Shown here: one piece after another, positions 28,194 to 35,984 of the stretch | How positions within the stretch are numbered: the first letter of the stretch is position 1 | How the letters are laid out: every line of letters begins with the position of its first letter | NCBI GenBank assembly: GCA_905209435.1 | Contig: CAJLTE010000008.1 | Span: forward strand, 1-64,000 | Reading direction: 5' to 3' | Source of the DNA: an uncultured Blautia sp. | Lineage (GTDB): Bacteria > Bacillota_A > Clostridia > Lachnospirales > Lachnospiraceae | Length of the DNA stretch: 64,000 nt | The notes under the pieces: generated by a model | What the model saw: the letters and a program-made list of their open reading frames with translations, nothing else | What the model was told of the DNA's origin: nothing | Database searches by the model: none | Translations under genes and position numbers: made by a program

Positions 28194-29306
28194 TCAGATA
28201 TTTTCTATAAGTATTCCCAGTTTGCGGGCAAGATAAAGAAGTTCTTTGTTTGCAGCATTCATGGTTCCGAAATCTCTCAGAGGACAGATAACTTTCTGAC
28301 ACTGTCTCATAAGTTCCACTGCCCTGTCATAACTGTCCTGTGTAATACATTCAAATGGTTTTTCTGCGATTACCTGTTCTGCAAGAGCACTGGCTACCTG
28401 ATAATCAACGTCATTCGTATGAAGCACGCCTGCAGCAAAAGGAATGCCCTGGCGCTGAAGCTTCCTGTAAATTGGAATTCCGCTTCCATTACCACCGATC
28501 ACAAATACCTGCGGTGAGCCTTTCGGCGGCTCCATTTCTACACATCCAAAAGCTGCGTTATAGCTTCCACGGGTGATACCATACAGATTTCGGATATAAT
28601 CAGAGGTAAAAATTTCTTCCGGTGCACCATATTTCTCTATGTATTCTCCATGAACACAAATAACTTTGTCCGACACTTTCTGAGCAAGATCCAATTCATG
28701 GAGGGACATGATGACTGTAAGCTGATTATCCAAAACCATTTGTTTCAGGATAGTGAGAAGTTCCAGCTTATGGCGAATGTCCAGAAAAGATGTAGGCTCA
28801 TCCAAAACAATAATCTCCGGCTCCTGACAGATGGCACGTGCAAGGAGAATTCTCTGTCTCTGACCGTCACTGATTGCTGTAAAATCTCTGTCTTTTAGTT
28901 CCCATGCATGAACAGTTTCCATGGCTTTTTTTACTTTTGCCTTATCTTCTGCAGAAAGAATTCCCAGAGTGCCTGTGTAAGGATAACGTCCTGTTGCTAC
29001 GATATCCTCGCAAGTCATTAGTTCCGGACGCATTCTCTCCGTGAGAACAACTGCCAGTTTCTGTGATACCTCTTTATTGGACATCCGGCTCATAGTCTGT
29101 TTGTCCAGATAAACAGTGCCGCTGATAGTTGCAAGCTGCCTGGTAATGCTCTTAAGAATTGTAGATTTTCCGGCTCCGTTTGGGCCAATAAGAGTAAGGA
29201 TCTCACCTTTTTTTAACTGAATGTTAATTTCTCTGATCAGTGGTTTACCGTCATATCCTACTGTCAGCTGGTCTGTATGAAAAAAATATTGTTCTTCGTT
29301 CTTCAT
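28194..29306 (-). CDS. BtuD/FecE-type ABC ATPase with extra C-terminal domain
   Basis: Residues 1-250 form a standard importer ATPase: Walker A GPNGAGKST near residue 38, signature SDGQRQRILLARA and Walker B IIVLDEPTSFLD. Residues 260-370 are an added soluble domain (VFVIGGNGSGIPIYRKL to LLYLARKLGILIENI) that resembles a nucleotide- or cofactor-binding Rossmann-like fold. I do not recognise its function. It is the last gene of the riboswitch-controlled operon and starts 6 bp after btuC ends. Confidence 0.88.
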   Translation of the reverse strand: MKNEEQYFFHTDQLTVGYDGKPLIREINIQLKKGEILTLIGPNGAGKSTILKSITRQLATISGTVYLDKQTMSRMSNKEVSQKLAVVLTERMRPELMTCEDIVATGRYPYTGTLGILSAEDKAKVKKAMETVHAWELKDRDFTAISDGQRQRILLARAICQEPEIIVLDEPTSFLDIRHKLELLTILKQMVLDNQLTVIMSLHELDLAQKVSDKVICVHGEYIEKYGAPEEIFTSDYIRNLYGITRGSYNAAFGCVEMEPPKGSPQVFVIGGNGSGIPIYRKLQRQGIPFAAGVLHTNDVDYQVASALAEQVIAEKPFECITQDSYDRAVELMRQCQKVICPLRDFGTMNAANKELLYLARKLGILIENI

Positions 29307-29312
29307 GTCGCT

Positions 29313-30332
29313 CTACCCCCTCTGTTGTCTGCGGATCATAATATAGATCACAACCGGAGCACCAAATACTGCAGTTACAGAGCTTATGCTCAGTTCTGTC
29401 GGCGCAAACACAGTTCTGGCGATCAGATCACAAAAAAGGCAGAATACAGCACCCCCAAGGAAACATGCAGGAATCACAAAAAGTGGTCTGGCTGTCTTTA
29501 ACAAACTCTTTACAATATGCGGTACTGCAATTCCTACGAATGAAATCGGTCCTGCAAAAGCTGTAACACAGGCGGACAAAATACTCGACAACAGGATCAG
29601 TGCCACGCGGAACAGTTTGATATTTACTCCCATATTCTGAGCATAAACTTCCCCCAGCTGGTATGCACCGATAGGCTTTGACATAAAAAATACAATCACC
29701 ATTGTGAGCAGCACAACTACTGCCATTACCCTAACATTGGCCCATGACATTCCTGAAAAGCTTCCCAAAGACCAGTTGTGGAGATTAACGATATTGGAAT
29801 CATCTGCAAAAGTAACCACAAAATCAGTAACAGCAGAACAGATATAGCCAATCATAACACCGCTGATAACCAACATAGACATATTGTGAACTTTCTTTGC
29901 AACCAGCAGGACAAAGCCCATAGAAATCATGGATCCGATAAACGCCGCAATAATCATGGCTGCAGATCCCATAGAAATGGATCTGCTGAGAAAAAAAATC
30001 ATCAGCAGGGCAACTACCAGTTTAGCTCCTGAGGAAATTCCAAGCACAAAAGGTCCTGCAATCGGATTATTAAAAAATGTCTGCAGAAGAAATCCTGAGA
30101 CCGAAAGTGCTCCTCCCAAAATAATAACTGCCAAAATTCTCGGCAGACGAATTTCCCATATAATATTGTAAGCAGTATTATCTCCCTGGTGTCTGAATAT
30201 AATATTCAAAATCTCACCTACGGAAAGGTGAATGCTTCCGGCATTTACGTTCCAGACAAATAAAATTACCAGCAGAGCTGCCAGTATGATAAATGACAGC
30301 CAGTATCTGGCTGTGCGTTTTTTGTTATTCAT
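29313..30332 (-). CDS. BtuC/FecCD-family ABC transporter permease
   Basis: This 339-residue polytopic protein of the FecCD family has GGALSVSGFLLQTFFNNPIA near residue 76, the cytoplasmic FVGIAVPHIVK loop and about ten spans. The family imports cobalamin, heme or iron-siderophores. Here the cobalamin riboswitch of the operon favours a corrinoid or related tetrapyrrole. AAGGA precedes the ATG. It lies 168 bp after the binding-protein gene, across two hairpins. Confidence 0.9.
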   Translation of the reverse strand: MNNKKRTARYWLSFIILAALLVILFVWNVNAGSIHLSVGEILNIIFRHQGDNTAYNIIWEIRLPRILAVIILGGALSVSGFLLQTFFNNPIAGPFVLGISSGAKLVVALLMIFFLSRSISMGSAAMIIAAFIGSMISMGFVLLVAKKVHNMSMLVISGVMIGYICSAVTDFVVTFADDSNIVNLHNWSLGSFSGMSWANVRVMAVVVLLTMVIVFFMSKPIGAYQLGEVYAQNMGVNIKLFRVALILLSSILSACVTAFAGPISFVGIAVPHIVKSLLKTARPLFVIPACFLGGAVFCLFCDLIARTVFAPTELSISSVTAVFGAPVVIYIMIRRQQRG

Positions 30333-30367
30333 GTCCTTGTTCCTTCAATCTTTTATCTGTTTTCTCT

Positions 30368-30397
30368 GCTCTTATCTAGAATCATATAGATAAGAGC
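30368..30397 (-). promoter_or_regulatory. Intercistronic hairpin 2 upstream of the permease gene
   Basis: GCTCTTATCTA (30368-30378) pairs perfectly with TAGATAAGAGC (30387-30397). No U-run follows. It is probably an mRNA processing or stability element. Confidence 0.45.
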
Positions 30398-30425
30398 AAG
30401 TCTGTCCATCTTACTCAGATATGAT

Positions 30426-30455
30426 ACAGGGGCAAACAATAAGTTTTGCCCCTGT
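30426..30455 (-). promoter_or_regulatory. Intercistronic hairpin 1 downstream of the binding-protein gene
   Basis: ACAGGGGCAAA pairs with TTTGCCCCTGT. It lies 46 bp past the binding-protein stop without a U-run on the minus strand, so partial termination or 3'-end protection is possible. Confidence 0.45.
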
Positions 30456-30500
30456 GTAAAAATCCCATCTGCAGGATTCCCTCTCATTTAAAATTCTTTC

Positions 30501-31685
30501 TTATTTCAATTTATGCATATAATTGAGTTCTTCCAGAGAATCATCCTCTGTTGTCAGAATGGTGTGGATATCTTCAATCATAGTTCCAAGTTCTGTTGTT
30601 TCCTGGAAAAGGTTCTTGCCCGTGCACCATACATTTCCATTCTTAACTGCTTTGAAATCCGCCAGAAGATTACTTTTTGCAAGGAGTTCATCAATAGTGT
30701 TGAGTTCTCCGTCAATGGTACTGTTGTAAATAATATAGTCTGCATCTTTTGCCTTGGCATAAAATTCTTCCATCTGCATATTCATAGTAGACAAGGCGTT
30801 ATCACTCTCTCCGGTGTCTTCCGGAACATATTTGCCGCCTGCAAGTTCAATCATCTTGGATACGTAATCATTGTTTTTGCGAACATTGACAGCACCTACG
30901 GAATTGATGTAAAAGAATGCTACTGTCTTTCCGGTATCTATATCATCAGATGCAAGAACTTTGTCAAGCTTATCTGTCTGTTCTTTAAAAGCTTTCTCTG
31001 CCACATCTTCTTTTCCAAGAAGAACTGCATAAAGTTTCATCCATTCGGTTCTTCCAAGAGGATGGCTCTCATAGCTGGAACGTTCTACCATAACCGGAAT
31101 ACCAAACTGTTCCAGTTTCTCCTGTACCTCAGGATTGTGATGAATCATGGTAGACTCAATAGCAAGACCACATCCCTCATTCAGAATCAATTCATAGTCC
31201 GGTGCGTTATATTTACCGGCATAGATCATATTGCCAGTTTCCATGGCATCTTTGGCTTCCTGAATATACCATCCGCTCTCTTTTGTCCCGGAAAGGCGGA
31301 TATTATCAATACCGTCGATAGCACGGAAGAGATCCATAGCTGAAGTCGCTACCAGATAAATGTTATTCAGCGGCTGCTGAATAACTGTAATATCTTTATC
31401 CAGACCTTCCGGCGCTTCTTTTCCTTCCGGTACTACCAGGAACTGACCCTCCTGATCGATGGTAATGAGAGCATAACCATCATTATAGTAGTCTACACTG
31501 AACTCCTGTGCATAGGAAAGCTCCATACTGTGATCGTAAGTCAAACCCGGAATTTCTGCCGGAGTACTGGTACTGTCGGTGTCAGCTGCATATACTGTGC
31601 AAGTGCAGACCAGTAACATTGTCATTAGCAGAAAAGCATACATGATTGTTTTCTGCAGTTTTGTAATTAAAATATTCTTTTTCAT
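30501..31685 (-). CDS. BtuF/FepB-type substrate-binding protein
   Basis: This 394-residue exported protein has a signal peptide (hydrophobic core about 15-30, ending VYAAD). It belongs to the class III cobalamin/siderophore-binding fold: NIYLVATSAMDLFRAIDGIDN, IESTMIHHNPEVQEKL and VERSSYESHPLGRTEWM. No lipobox cysteine is obvious; Cys in LLVCTC does not fit the consensus, which is odd for a monoderm binding protein. The RBS is weak. Ligand is inferred from the riboswitch to be a corrinoid or cobalt-related compound. Confidence 0.85.
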   Translation of the reverse strand: MKKNILITKLQKTIMYAFLLMTMLLVCTCTVYAADTDSTSTPAEIPGLTYDHSMELSYAQEFSVDYYNDGYALITIDQEGQFLVVPEGKEAPEGLDKDITVIQQPLNNIYLVATSAMDLFRAIDGIDNIRLSGTKESGWYIQEAKDAMETGNMIYAGKYNAPDYELILNEGCGLAIESTMIHHNPEVQEKLEQFGIPVMVERSSYESHPLGRTEWMKLYAVLLGKEDVAEKAFKEQTDKLDKVLASDDIDTGKTVAFFYINSVGAVNVRKNNDYVSKMIELAGGKYVPEDTGESDNALSTMNMQMEEFYAKAKDADYIIYNSTIDGELNTIDELLAKSNLLADFKAVKNGNVWCTGKNLFQETTELGTMIEDIHTILTTEDDSLEELNYMHKLK

Positions 31686-31722
31686 AACTTTATATTTTTT
31701 ATTATCGTACGATTCTCTTTCA

Positions 31723-31773
31723 GTTTAACCAAATCAAGTAAGTCCCCTGCTTCAATTGCGAATATCCGCTTGA
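31723..31773 (-). repeat. Dispersed repeat, boxes A and B together
   Basis: On the minus strand box A (TCAAGCGGATATTCGCAAT, 31755-31773) is followed by TGAAGCAGGGG and box B (ACTTACTTGATTTGGTTAAAC, 31723-31743). Related box B copies lie at 39388, 54694, 58147 and 60767. It sits between the unknown secreted protein gene and the binding-protein gene. Confidence 0.55.
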
Positions 31774-31831
31774 CTTGAAACAGGAAATTTCCCTGATTTT
31801 TTAAGATAAAAAGACAGTTACATTTCTATCA

Positions 31832-32860
31832 TTATTCAGCGTCTTTTGTATCTGTTTCCTTTGTATCTGCTTTTTTTACAGTTGAAGAGTCAAAATTTAA
31901 AGTGTAGTCAATTTCATGAGGTTCACTCATTGCTACTGTATCGGCTGTTATTTCCATTTCTGCATCAAATACATTAACTGGAATTTCGAAAGTAGAATTT
32001 CCATCTTTATTGATTGGCTCATATTTTTCGCCATCTACCAACATATAATCATAATTTGGGCTGCTCCATACGATGGTTGCTGTGGCTTTGTCACCTTCTA
32101 CTTTAATGGCAGCCGGAGAATCAACAGTTGCTCTGCCTGTACCACCAGTGAGGGTTACTTCCATTGTATAGTCGCCATCCTCAAGATTAAGATCTGCTAA
32201 TGTTTTGCCTTTTTCGTCTTTGTTATCTTTCTTTGTATCTGATGTTTCTGCAGCATCTTTCGCATCTGCTTTTGTATCTTCTGCATCTTTAGAATCTGCA
32301 TCCTCAGTATCATCTGTCTTTACGGGATTGGTAACACTTACTTTATGATCATACCATTTGCCCTTGGTTCCAATAAGAGCTACATCAAATTCTTCATCAA
32401 GTGCAGGTACCGGAATGTCGAAGCCGTATACTTCCTCACTCATTCCATCGCTGTATGTAACAGTATCTGTGGTTGGCTCAAGAAGTTCTGCTCCGTCTTT
32501 CTTTGCATCTTCTGCTTTTCCAACGAAAAGATTTACAATTTTCTTAGATGCAAGACTTACATGAATAGTCATCTGACCGTCTTTTACTGTAAGGGTTCCT
32601 TTTCCATCGTTTGCTTCGTTTACATGGAACATACTGTTATCTGTATCAAATTCAGCTGTGTAGGTACCATCTTCCAGTGTATCGCCCTTGGATGTATCTG
32701 CATCTTTGTTATCTTCATCTTTGGCATCTGCTGCTTCTGTATCCGCAGCCTCTTCTGTTGCTGTATCATCTTTTGTTTCTGCCAGAATCGGACTTGTACC
32801 AAGCAGTGTTGCAGAAACAGTAATGGCTGTCATTAATAAGGTAAATGAACGTTTTTTCAT
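31832..32860 (-). CDS. Secreted two-domain acidic protein, function unknown
   Basis: This 342-residue protein has a signal peptide (KRSFTLLMTAITVSATLLG, cleavage near ILA-ET), an acidic D/A/E/T linker, a first beta-rich domain (LEDGTYTAEFDTDNSMFHV to YDHKVSV, about 65-190), a second acidic linker and a related-looking domain (LEDGDYTMEVTLTGGTG to IDYTLNF, about 230-325). The repeated LEDG.Y opening suggests an internal duplication, loosely like NEAT-type ligand-binding domains. No LPXTG or lipobox. The ATG at 32858-32860 has AAGGAG 7 nt upstream. Its place between the exported chelatase and the binding protein suggests a surface ligand-relay role. Confidence 0.75.
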   Translation of the reverse strand: MKKRSFTLLMTAITVSATLLGTSPILAETKDDTATEEAADTEAADAKDEDNKDADTSKGDTLEDGTYTAEFDTDNSMFHVNEANDGKGTLTVKDGQMTIHVSLASKKIVNLFVGKAEDAKKDGAELLEPTTDTVTYSDGMSEEVYGFDIPVPALDEEFDVALIGTKGKWYDHKVSVTNPVKTDDTEDADSKDAEDTKADAKDAAETSDTKKDNKDEKGKTLADLNLEDGDYTMEVTLTGGTGRATVDSPAAIKVEGDKATATIVWSSPNYDYMLVDGEKYEPINKDGNSTFEIPVNVFDAEMEITADTVAMSEPHEIDYTLNFDSSTVKKADTKETDTKDAE

Positions 32861-32903
32861 GATGTTACTCCTTTTTCTTATATATAATTTTGTTAGATTA
32901 CCA

Positions 32904-32993
32904 GGCAGATATACTATATGATAAGAAATCATTATTCTTCTTTTCATAATAATCTGATACTCTTATCCCTTCCTATCATATAGTATATCTGCC
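32904..32993 (-). promoter_or_regulatory. 20-bp-stem hairpin between the chelatase and unknown secreted protein genes
   Basis: GGCAGATATACTATATGATA (32904-32923) is the exact inverted repeat of 32974-32993, with a 50-nt loop. Its 3 outer bases overlap the adjacent GC hairpin at 32991-33019, so the two compete. Confidence 0.6.
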
Positions 32994-33019
32994 CGGGAAC
33001 TTTTGCAAGTTCTCCGGGC
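32991..33019 (-). terminator. GC-rich hairpin after the chelatase gene (attenuator-like)
   Basis: GCCCGG-GAACTT arms pair with AAGTTC-CCGGGC (one mismatch), loop TTGC. It lies 44 bp past the chelatase stop. No U-run follows on the minus strand, so it may act as an attenuator or RNA processing site rather than a full terminator. Confidence 0.45.
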
Positions 33020-33062
33020 AGTTTTCTCGCTTGGACAATATTTCAATATTTTTCAACTATTA

Positions 33063-34415
33063 TTATTCAGCGTCTGTTGTTTCCTCTGCTGCAGTATCAT
33101 CTGCTGCTGCGTCATCTGCTGCTTCTGCATCGTCTGTTGCTTCCGCATCAGATGTTCCAAGAGAATCAATAGCTGCTTTTGTATGCTCTACATAAAGATC
33201 CTCTACTGCCTCAATTCTTCCAAGACCTTCAATCTGGCAGTCTACACTGTCAAATGCTCCGGATGCTTCGAACTGGCTCTTCCAGGAATCTTCATCATCG
33301 CCTGCCATATCATTGTTAGCATGGTCACCGGCAACAACCATCAGAGGACGAAGGATTACATTCTTAAATCCTGCATCTTTTACTTTTGCAATAACTTCTT
33401 CACAAGCTGTATCTTCCGGTTCACCTTCAACAGTACCGATGAATGCATTTGTAAATCCAAGATCATTCATCTGTGTCTGCATCTGATCATATGTTACGTT
33501 AGCTGTATGAGATGTACCATGTCCCATGAATACAAATGCTGTACCAGCATCTGCCGCTGCCTGCATATCATCAAAGCCTGCCTCCTGGCATGCTGCATCT
33601 GTAATTGCCTGAGCAACTGCTTTCTTATCGTCATTGATTACTGTAGCATCATCGCCTACTTCACCAAGCATTGGCTCTGCAATTGCCACAGACTCAAATT
33701 TATCTTTGTATTCGTTAACAGCTTCTGTCATTTCATCATATTCTGCACCATGCATCAGATGTGTAGGCTGTACAACAAGGTTCTTAACACCGTTAGCTAC
33801 TGCACGGTCAAGTGCCTGCTGCATATTATCAATTGTTTCATCATCTCTTGCTTCTACATGGTTGATAATAATCTGTGCTGTGAATGCACGTCTTACAGAC
33901 CAATCCGGATATGCTTCTGCAAGTTTATCTTCGATTCCTTTGATATCCTCTGCACGGCTGTCATTGAATGATGTACCAAAACTTACTACAAGAAGTTCGT
34001 TCTCACCGATCTCGTCCTGATTACGTGGATCATCTTTAGAAGCATCGCCTGTGTCACGTCCAAAATACTCTGGGCTTGCTTCTTCACCTTCTACCAGTTC
34101 CTTCTGAGCATCTGTCAGTTTATCCCATGCTTCTTTTGCAGCTTTACAATCTTCATCAGTTGTATCGTTTCTTTCCTGAACATAAATCTTGTCGATCAGA
34201 GCTGCTACTTCATCTGCTGCTTTCTGATCATCATCAGAAGCTTCTTCTGTGTCTGCTGCTTCAGCATCATCTGCTGTATCTTCTGCAGCTGCATCATCTG
34301 CTGATTCTTCTGTTGCTGTGTCATCAGATGCATATGCCACTGCACCTGTTGCTGCTGTCATAGAGCAGGTCATAGACACTGCAAGTAATAAAGCTAACAT
34401 GGATTTTCTTTTCAT
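33063..34415 (-). CDS. Exported CbiK-like sirohydrochlorin cobaltochelatase
   Basis: This 450-residue protein has a signal peptide (cleavage near AYA-SD, residue 29), an acidic linker (31-65), a CbiK domain (about 138-425) and a second acidic tail. Probable metal and tetrapyrrole ligands of the CbiK family are in place: His219/His222 (QPTHLMHG), Glu247 (AEPML) and His299 (MGHGTSH). CbiK inserts cobalt into sirohydrochlorin; an exported relative, CbiK-P of Desulfovibrio, is periplasmic. In a monoderm an extracellular chelatase is unusual. It is the first gene behind the cobalamin riboswitch. Confidence 0.85.
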   Translation of the reverse strand: MKRKSMLALLLAVSMTCSMTAATGAVAYASDDTATEESADDAAAEDTADDAEAADTEEASDDDQKAADEVAALIDKIYVQERNDTTDEDCKAAKEAWDKLTDAQKELVEGEEASPEYFGRDTGDASKDDPRNQDEIGENELLVVSFGTSFNDSRAEDIKGIEDKLAEAYPDWSVRRAFTAQIIINHVEARDDETIDNMQQALDRAVANGVKNLVVQPTHLMHGAEYDEMTEAVNEYKDKFESVAIAEPMLGEVGDDATVINDDKKAVAQAITDAACQEAGFDDMQAAADAGTAFVFMGHGTSHTANVTYDQMQTQMNDLGFTNAFIGTVEGEPEDTACEEVIAKVKDAGFKNVILRPLMVVAGDHANNDMAGDDEDSWKSQFEASGAFDSVDCQIEGLGRIEAVEDLYVEHTKAAIDSLGTSDAEATDDAEAADDAAADDTAAEETTDAE

Positions 34416-34461
34416 TTCGTTTTTCCTCTTTTATTTCTCGTATTTCCGGACAGACGTATGC

Positions 34462-34493
34462 AAAGAAAAGCAGCTGCATATTCTGCAGCTGCC
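34462..34493 (-). terminator. Riboswitch expression-platform terminator
   Basis: GCAGCTGCA (34470-34478) pairs with TGCAGCTGC (34484-34492), followed on the minus strand by TTTTCTTT. It lies between the aptamer and the chelatase start, as expected for transcriptional control by a cobalamin riboswitch. Confidence 0.75.
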
Positions 34494-34577
34494 GCTTCCC
34501 ATAAATACACGGTTATTGTATAAAAGAGCTATGTATAGTTATGAGAATACAGGTTCTGTATACCGCAGACCTAAAAC

Positions 34578-34740
34578 TCTACGTAAAGGCAGTTCTCCTG
34601 ACTTCGATCATCACCGCTTCTCCCTTCCCGGTCGTCCAGTGGTTTTTGAAAAGCAGCTCCCATACACAGTGACGGTATCGCTCCGGATTCTCACCGGATT
34701 CTCTTTTGCACACCAATTATGGTGCAACCTTTACGTTATA
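34578..34740 (-). ncRNA. Cobalamin (B12) riboswitch
   Basis: On the minus strand the element reads a P1 arm (GTAAAGG) pairing with CCTTTAC, then GAATCCGGTGAGAATCCGGA, GTCACTGT, CCACTGG, GGGAAGG and the B12 box AGTCAGGAGAACTGCC at about 34587-34602. Order and sequence match the class I cobalamin riboswitch. It is followed by a terminator and controls the operon 34415-28194, which should be repressed when cobalamin is plentiful. Confidence 0.93.
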
Positions 34741-34770
34741 ACGTTGCACATATTCAATTCGGATACTCTT

Positions 34771-34799
34771 TTTTTATCACATCTCATAAAAAATGTCAA
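34771..34799 (-). promoter_or_regulatory. Promoter of the cobalamin-riboswitch operon
   Basis: TTGACA (34794-34799 on minus), 17 bp, TAAAAA (34771-34776). The -10 is imperfect but the position just upstream of the aptamer is right. Confidence 0.5.
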
Positions 34800-34839
34800 T
34801 ACAATTAGCCATATTTTCTATTGATGTTTTGCATTAATA

Positions 34840-34864
34840 TTACTGCTCATACTGTTCTCAGTAA
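34840..34864. repeat. 25-nt TTACTG-N13-CAGTAA repeat, copy 3
   Basis: TTACTG, 13 nt (CTCATACTGTTCT), CAGTAA between hisI and the riboswitch operon promoter. Confidence 0.5.
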
Positions 34865-34896
34865 CGTAGCCAAAACTTATTCCGGATTCTTTTATC

Positions 34897-35253
34897 TTAT
34901 TCTGCCTCTGTCAGTGTCTTGAAAAAGCAGGTTCTGTTGCCGGTATGGCAGGCTGCACCGATCTGCTCTACTTTTGCAAGAATCGTGTCATTATCACAGT
35001 CCAGAATAAGGGATCTGACAAACTGAAGATGACCGGAGGTAAGACCTTTGGTCCAGAGTTCATTGCGACTCCTGCTCCAATAAGTCATCTTACCGGTCTC
35101 AAGTGTAGTGTTAAATGCTTCTTCGTTCATATATGCGAGCATCAGGACTTCGTTTGTCTGGTAATCCTGAGCGATAACAGGTACCATTCCATCACTGTTC
35201 AATTTGAAATCAGACCAGGCGACGCTGCTTTTTAACTTTGCTGTATTTTCCAT
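34897..35253 (-). CDS. hisI: Phosphoribosyl-AMP cyclohydrolase
   Basis: This 118-residue enzyme opens the purine ring of phosphoribosyl-AMP in histidine synthesis. The metal-binding motif region [15 protein letters not shown] and [12 protein letters not shown] is intact, as is [12 protein letters not shown]. It lacks a fused HisE domain, so a separate hisE must be elsewhere. It is last in hisZGDBI, 69 bp after hisB. TGGAGGAAAA supports the ATG. Confidence 0.95.
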   Translation of the reverse strand: MENTAKLKSSVAWSDFKLNSDGMVPVIAQDYQTNEVLMLAYMNEEAFNTTLETGKMTYWSRSRNELWTKGLTSGHLQFVRSLILDCDNDTILAKVEQIGAACHTGNRTCFFKTLTEAE

Positions 35254-35322
35254 TTTTCCTCCATATAAATATACAGGTAATATTCCTTACGAATTCTTTT
35301 ATCTGATCATAATTACTTTATG

Positions 35323-35910
35323 CTATAGGCTTCCCTTTGTAGACAGAACATCCGTAATTCTTGAATCATAGGATGTAGCAGCGTCCAGAGCTTTTGCAAA
35401 ACTTTTAAACATAGCCTCTGCTACATGATGGTTGTTTCCGCCGGTTAAAACCTTGATATGAAGATTCATACCGCATGAATACGAAATCGCATAAAAGAAT
35501 TCCTTTACCATTTCTGTGGACATGTCACCGATTCTGTCTGTAGTAAATTCTGCATCCCATGCAAAATATGGTCTTCCGGACAGATCAATGGCACAGAGTA
35601 CCAGGCATTCATCCATCGGAAGAATACAGCTGCCATAACGCTTGATTCCTTTTTTATCACCAATTGCTTCTTTTAACGCTGTTCCGAGAACAATACCTGT
35701 GTCCTCGATAGTGTGATGATCATCTACCTGAAGATCACCGTGAACTCTGACACTAAGGTCAAAGAATCCATGACGGGTAAATCCATCCAGCATATGATTG
35801 AAGAATCCTACCCCTGTTTCAATATCTGAATATCCCGTTCCATCAAGATTAATTTTTAATTTGATTTCTGTTTCTTTTGTGTTTCTTTCTACTGAGGCTT
35901 CTCTTGCCAT
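35323..35910 (-). CDS. hisB: Imidazoleglycerol-phosphate dehydratase
   Basis: This 195-residue enzyme dehydrates imidazoleglycerol phosphate. The two manganese-binding blocks are present: GFFNHMLDGFTRHG with DDHHTIEDTGI, and NNHHVAEAMFKSFA. It is the monofunctional form without a phosphatase domain. GAGAGGAC precedes the ATG at 35910. It lies 74 bp after hisD. Confidence 0.96.
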   Translation of the reverse strand: MAREASVERNTKETEIKLKINLDGTGYSDIETGVGFFNHMLDGFTRHGFFDLSVRVHGDLQVDDHHTIEDTGIVLGTALKEAIGDKKGIKRYGSCILPMDECLVLCAIDLSGRPYFAWDAEFTTDRIGDMSTEMVKEFFYAISYSCGMNLHIKVLTGGNNHHVAEAMFKSFAKALDAATSYDSRITDVLSTKGSL

Positions 35911-35984
35911 GATTAAGTCCTCTCTGTTTCACATTTTATGTTCTTTCACTTTTATAATGTTCTGGAATAAATTTTTTTCAAATA

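Noticed and set aside
33003..33971. Long plus-strand open frame opposite the exported chelatase gene
   Set aside because: Cysteine- and isoleucine-rich shadow of a gene with low-complexity codons; no RBS or family match.
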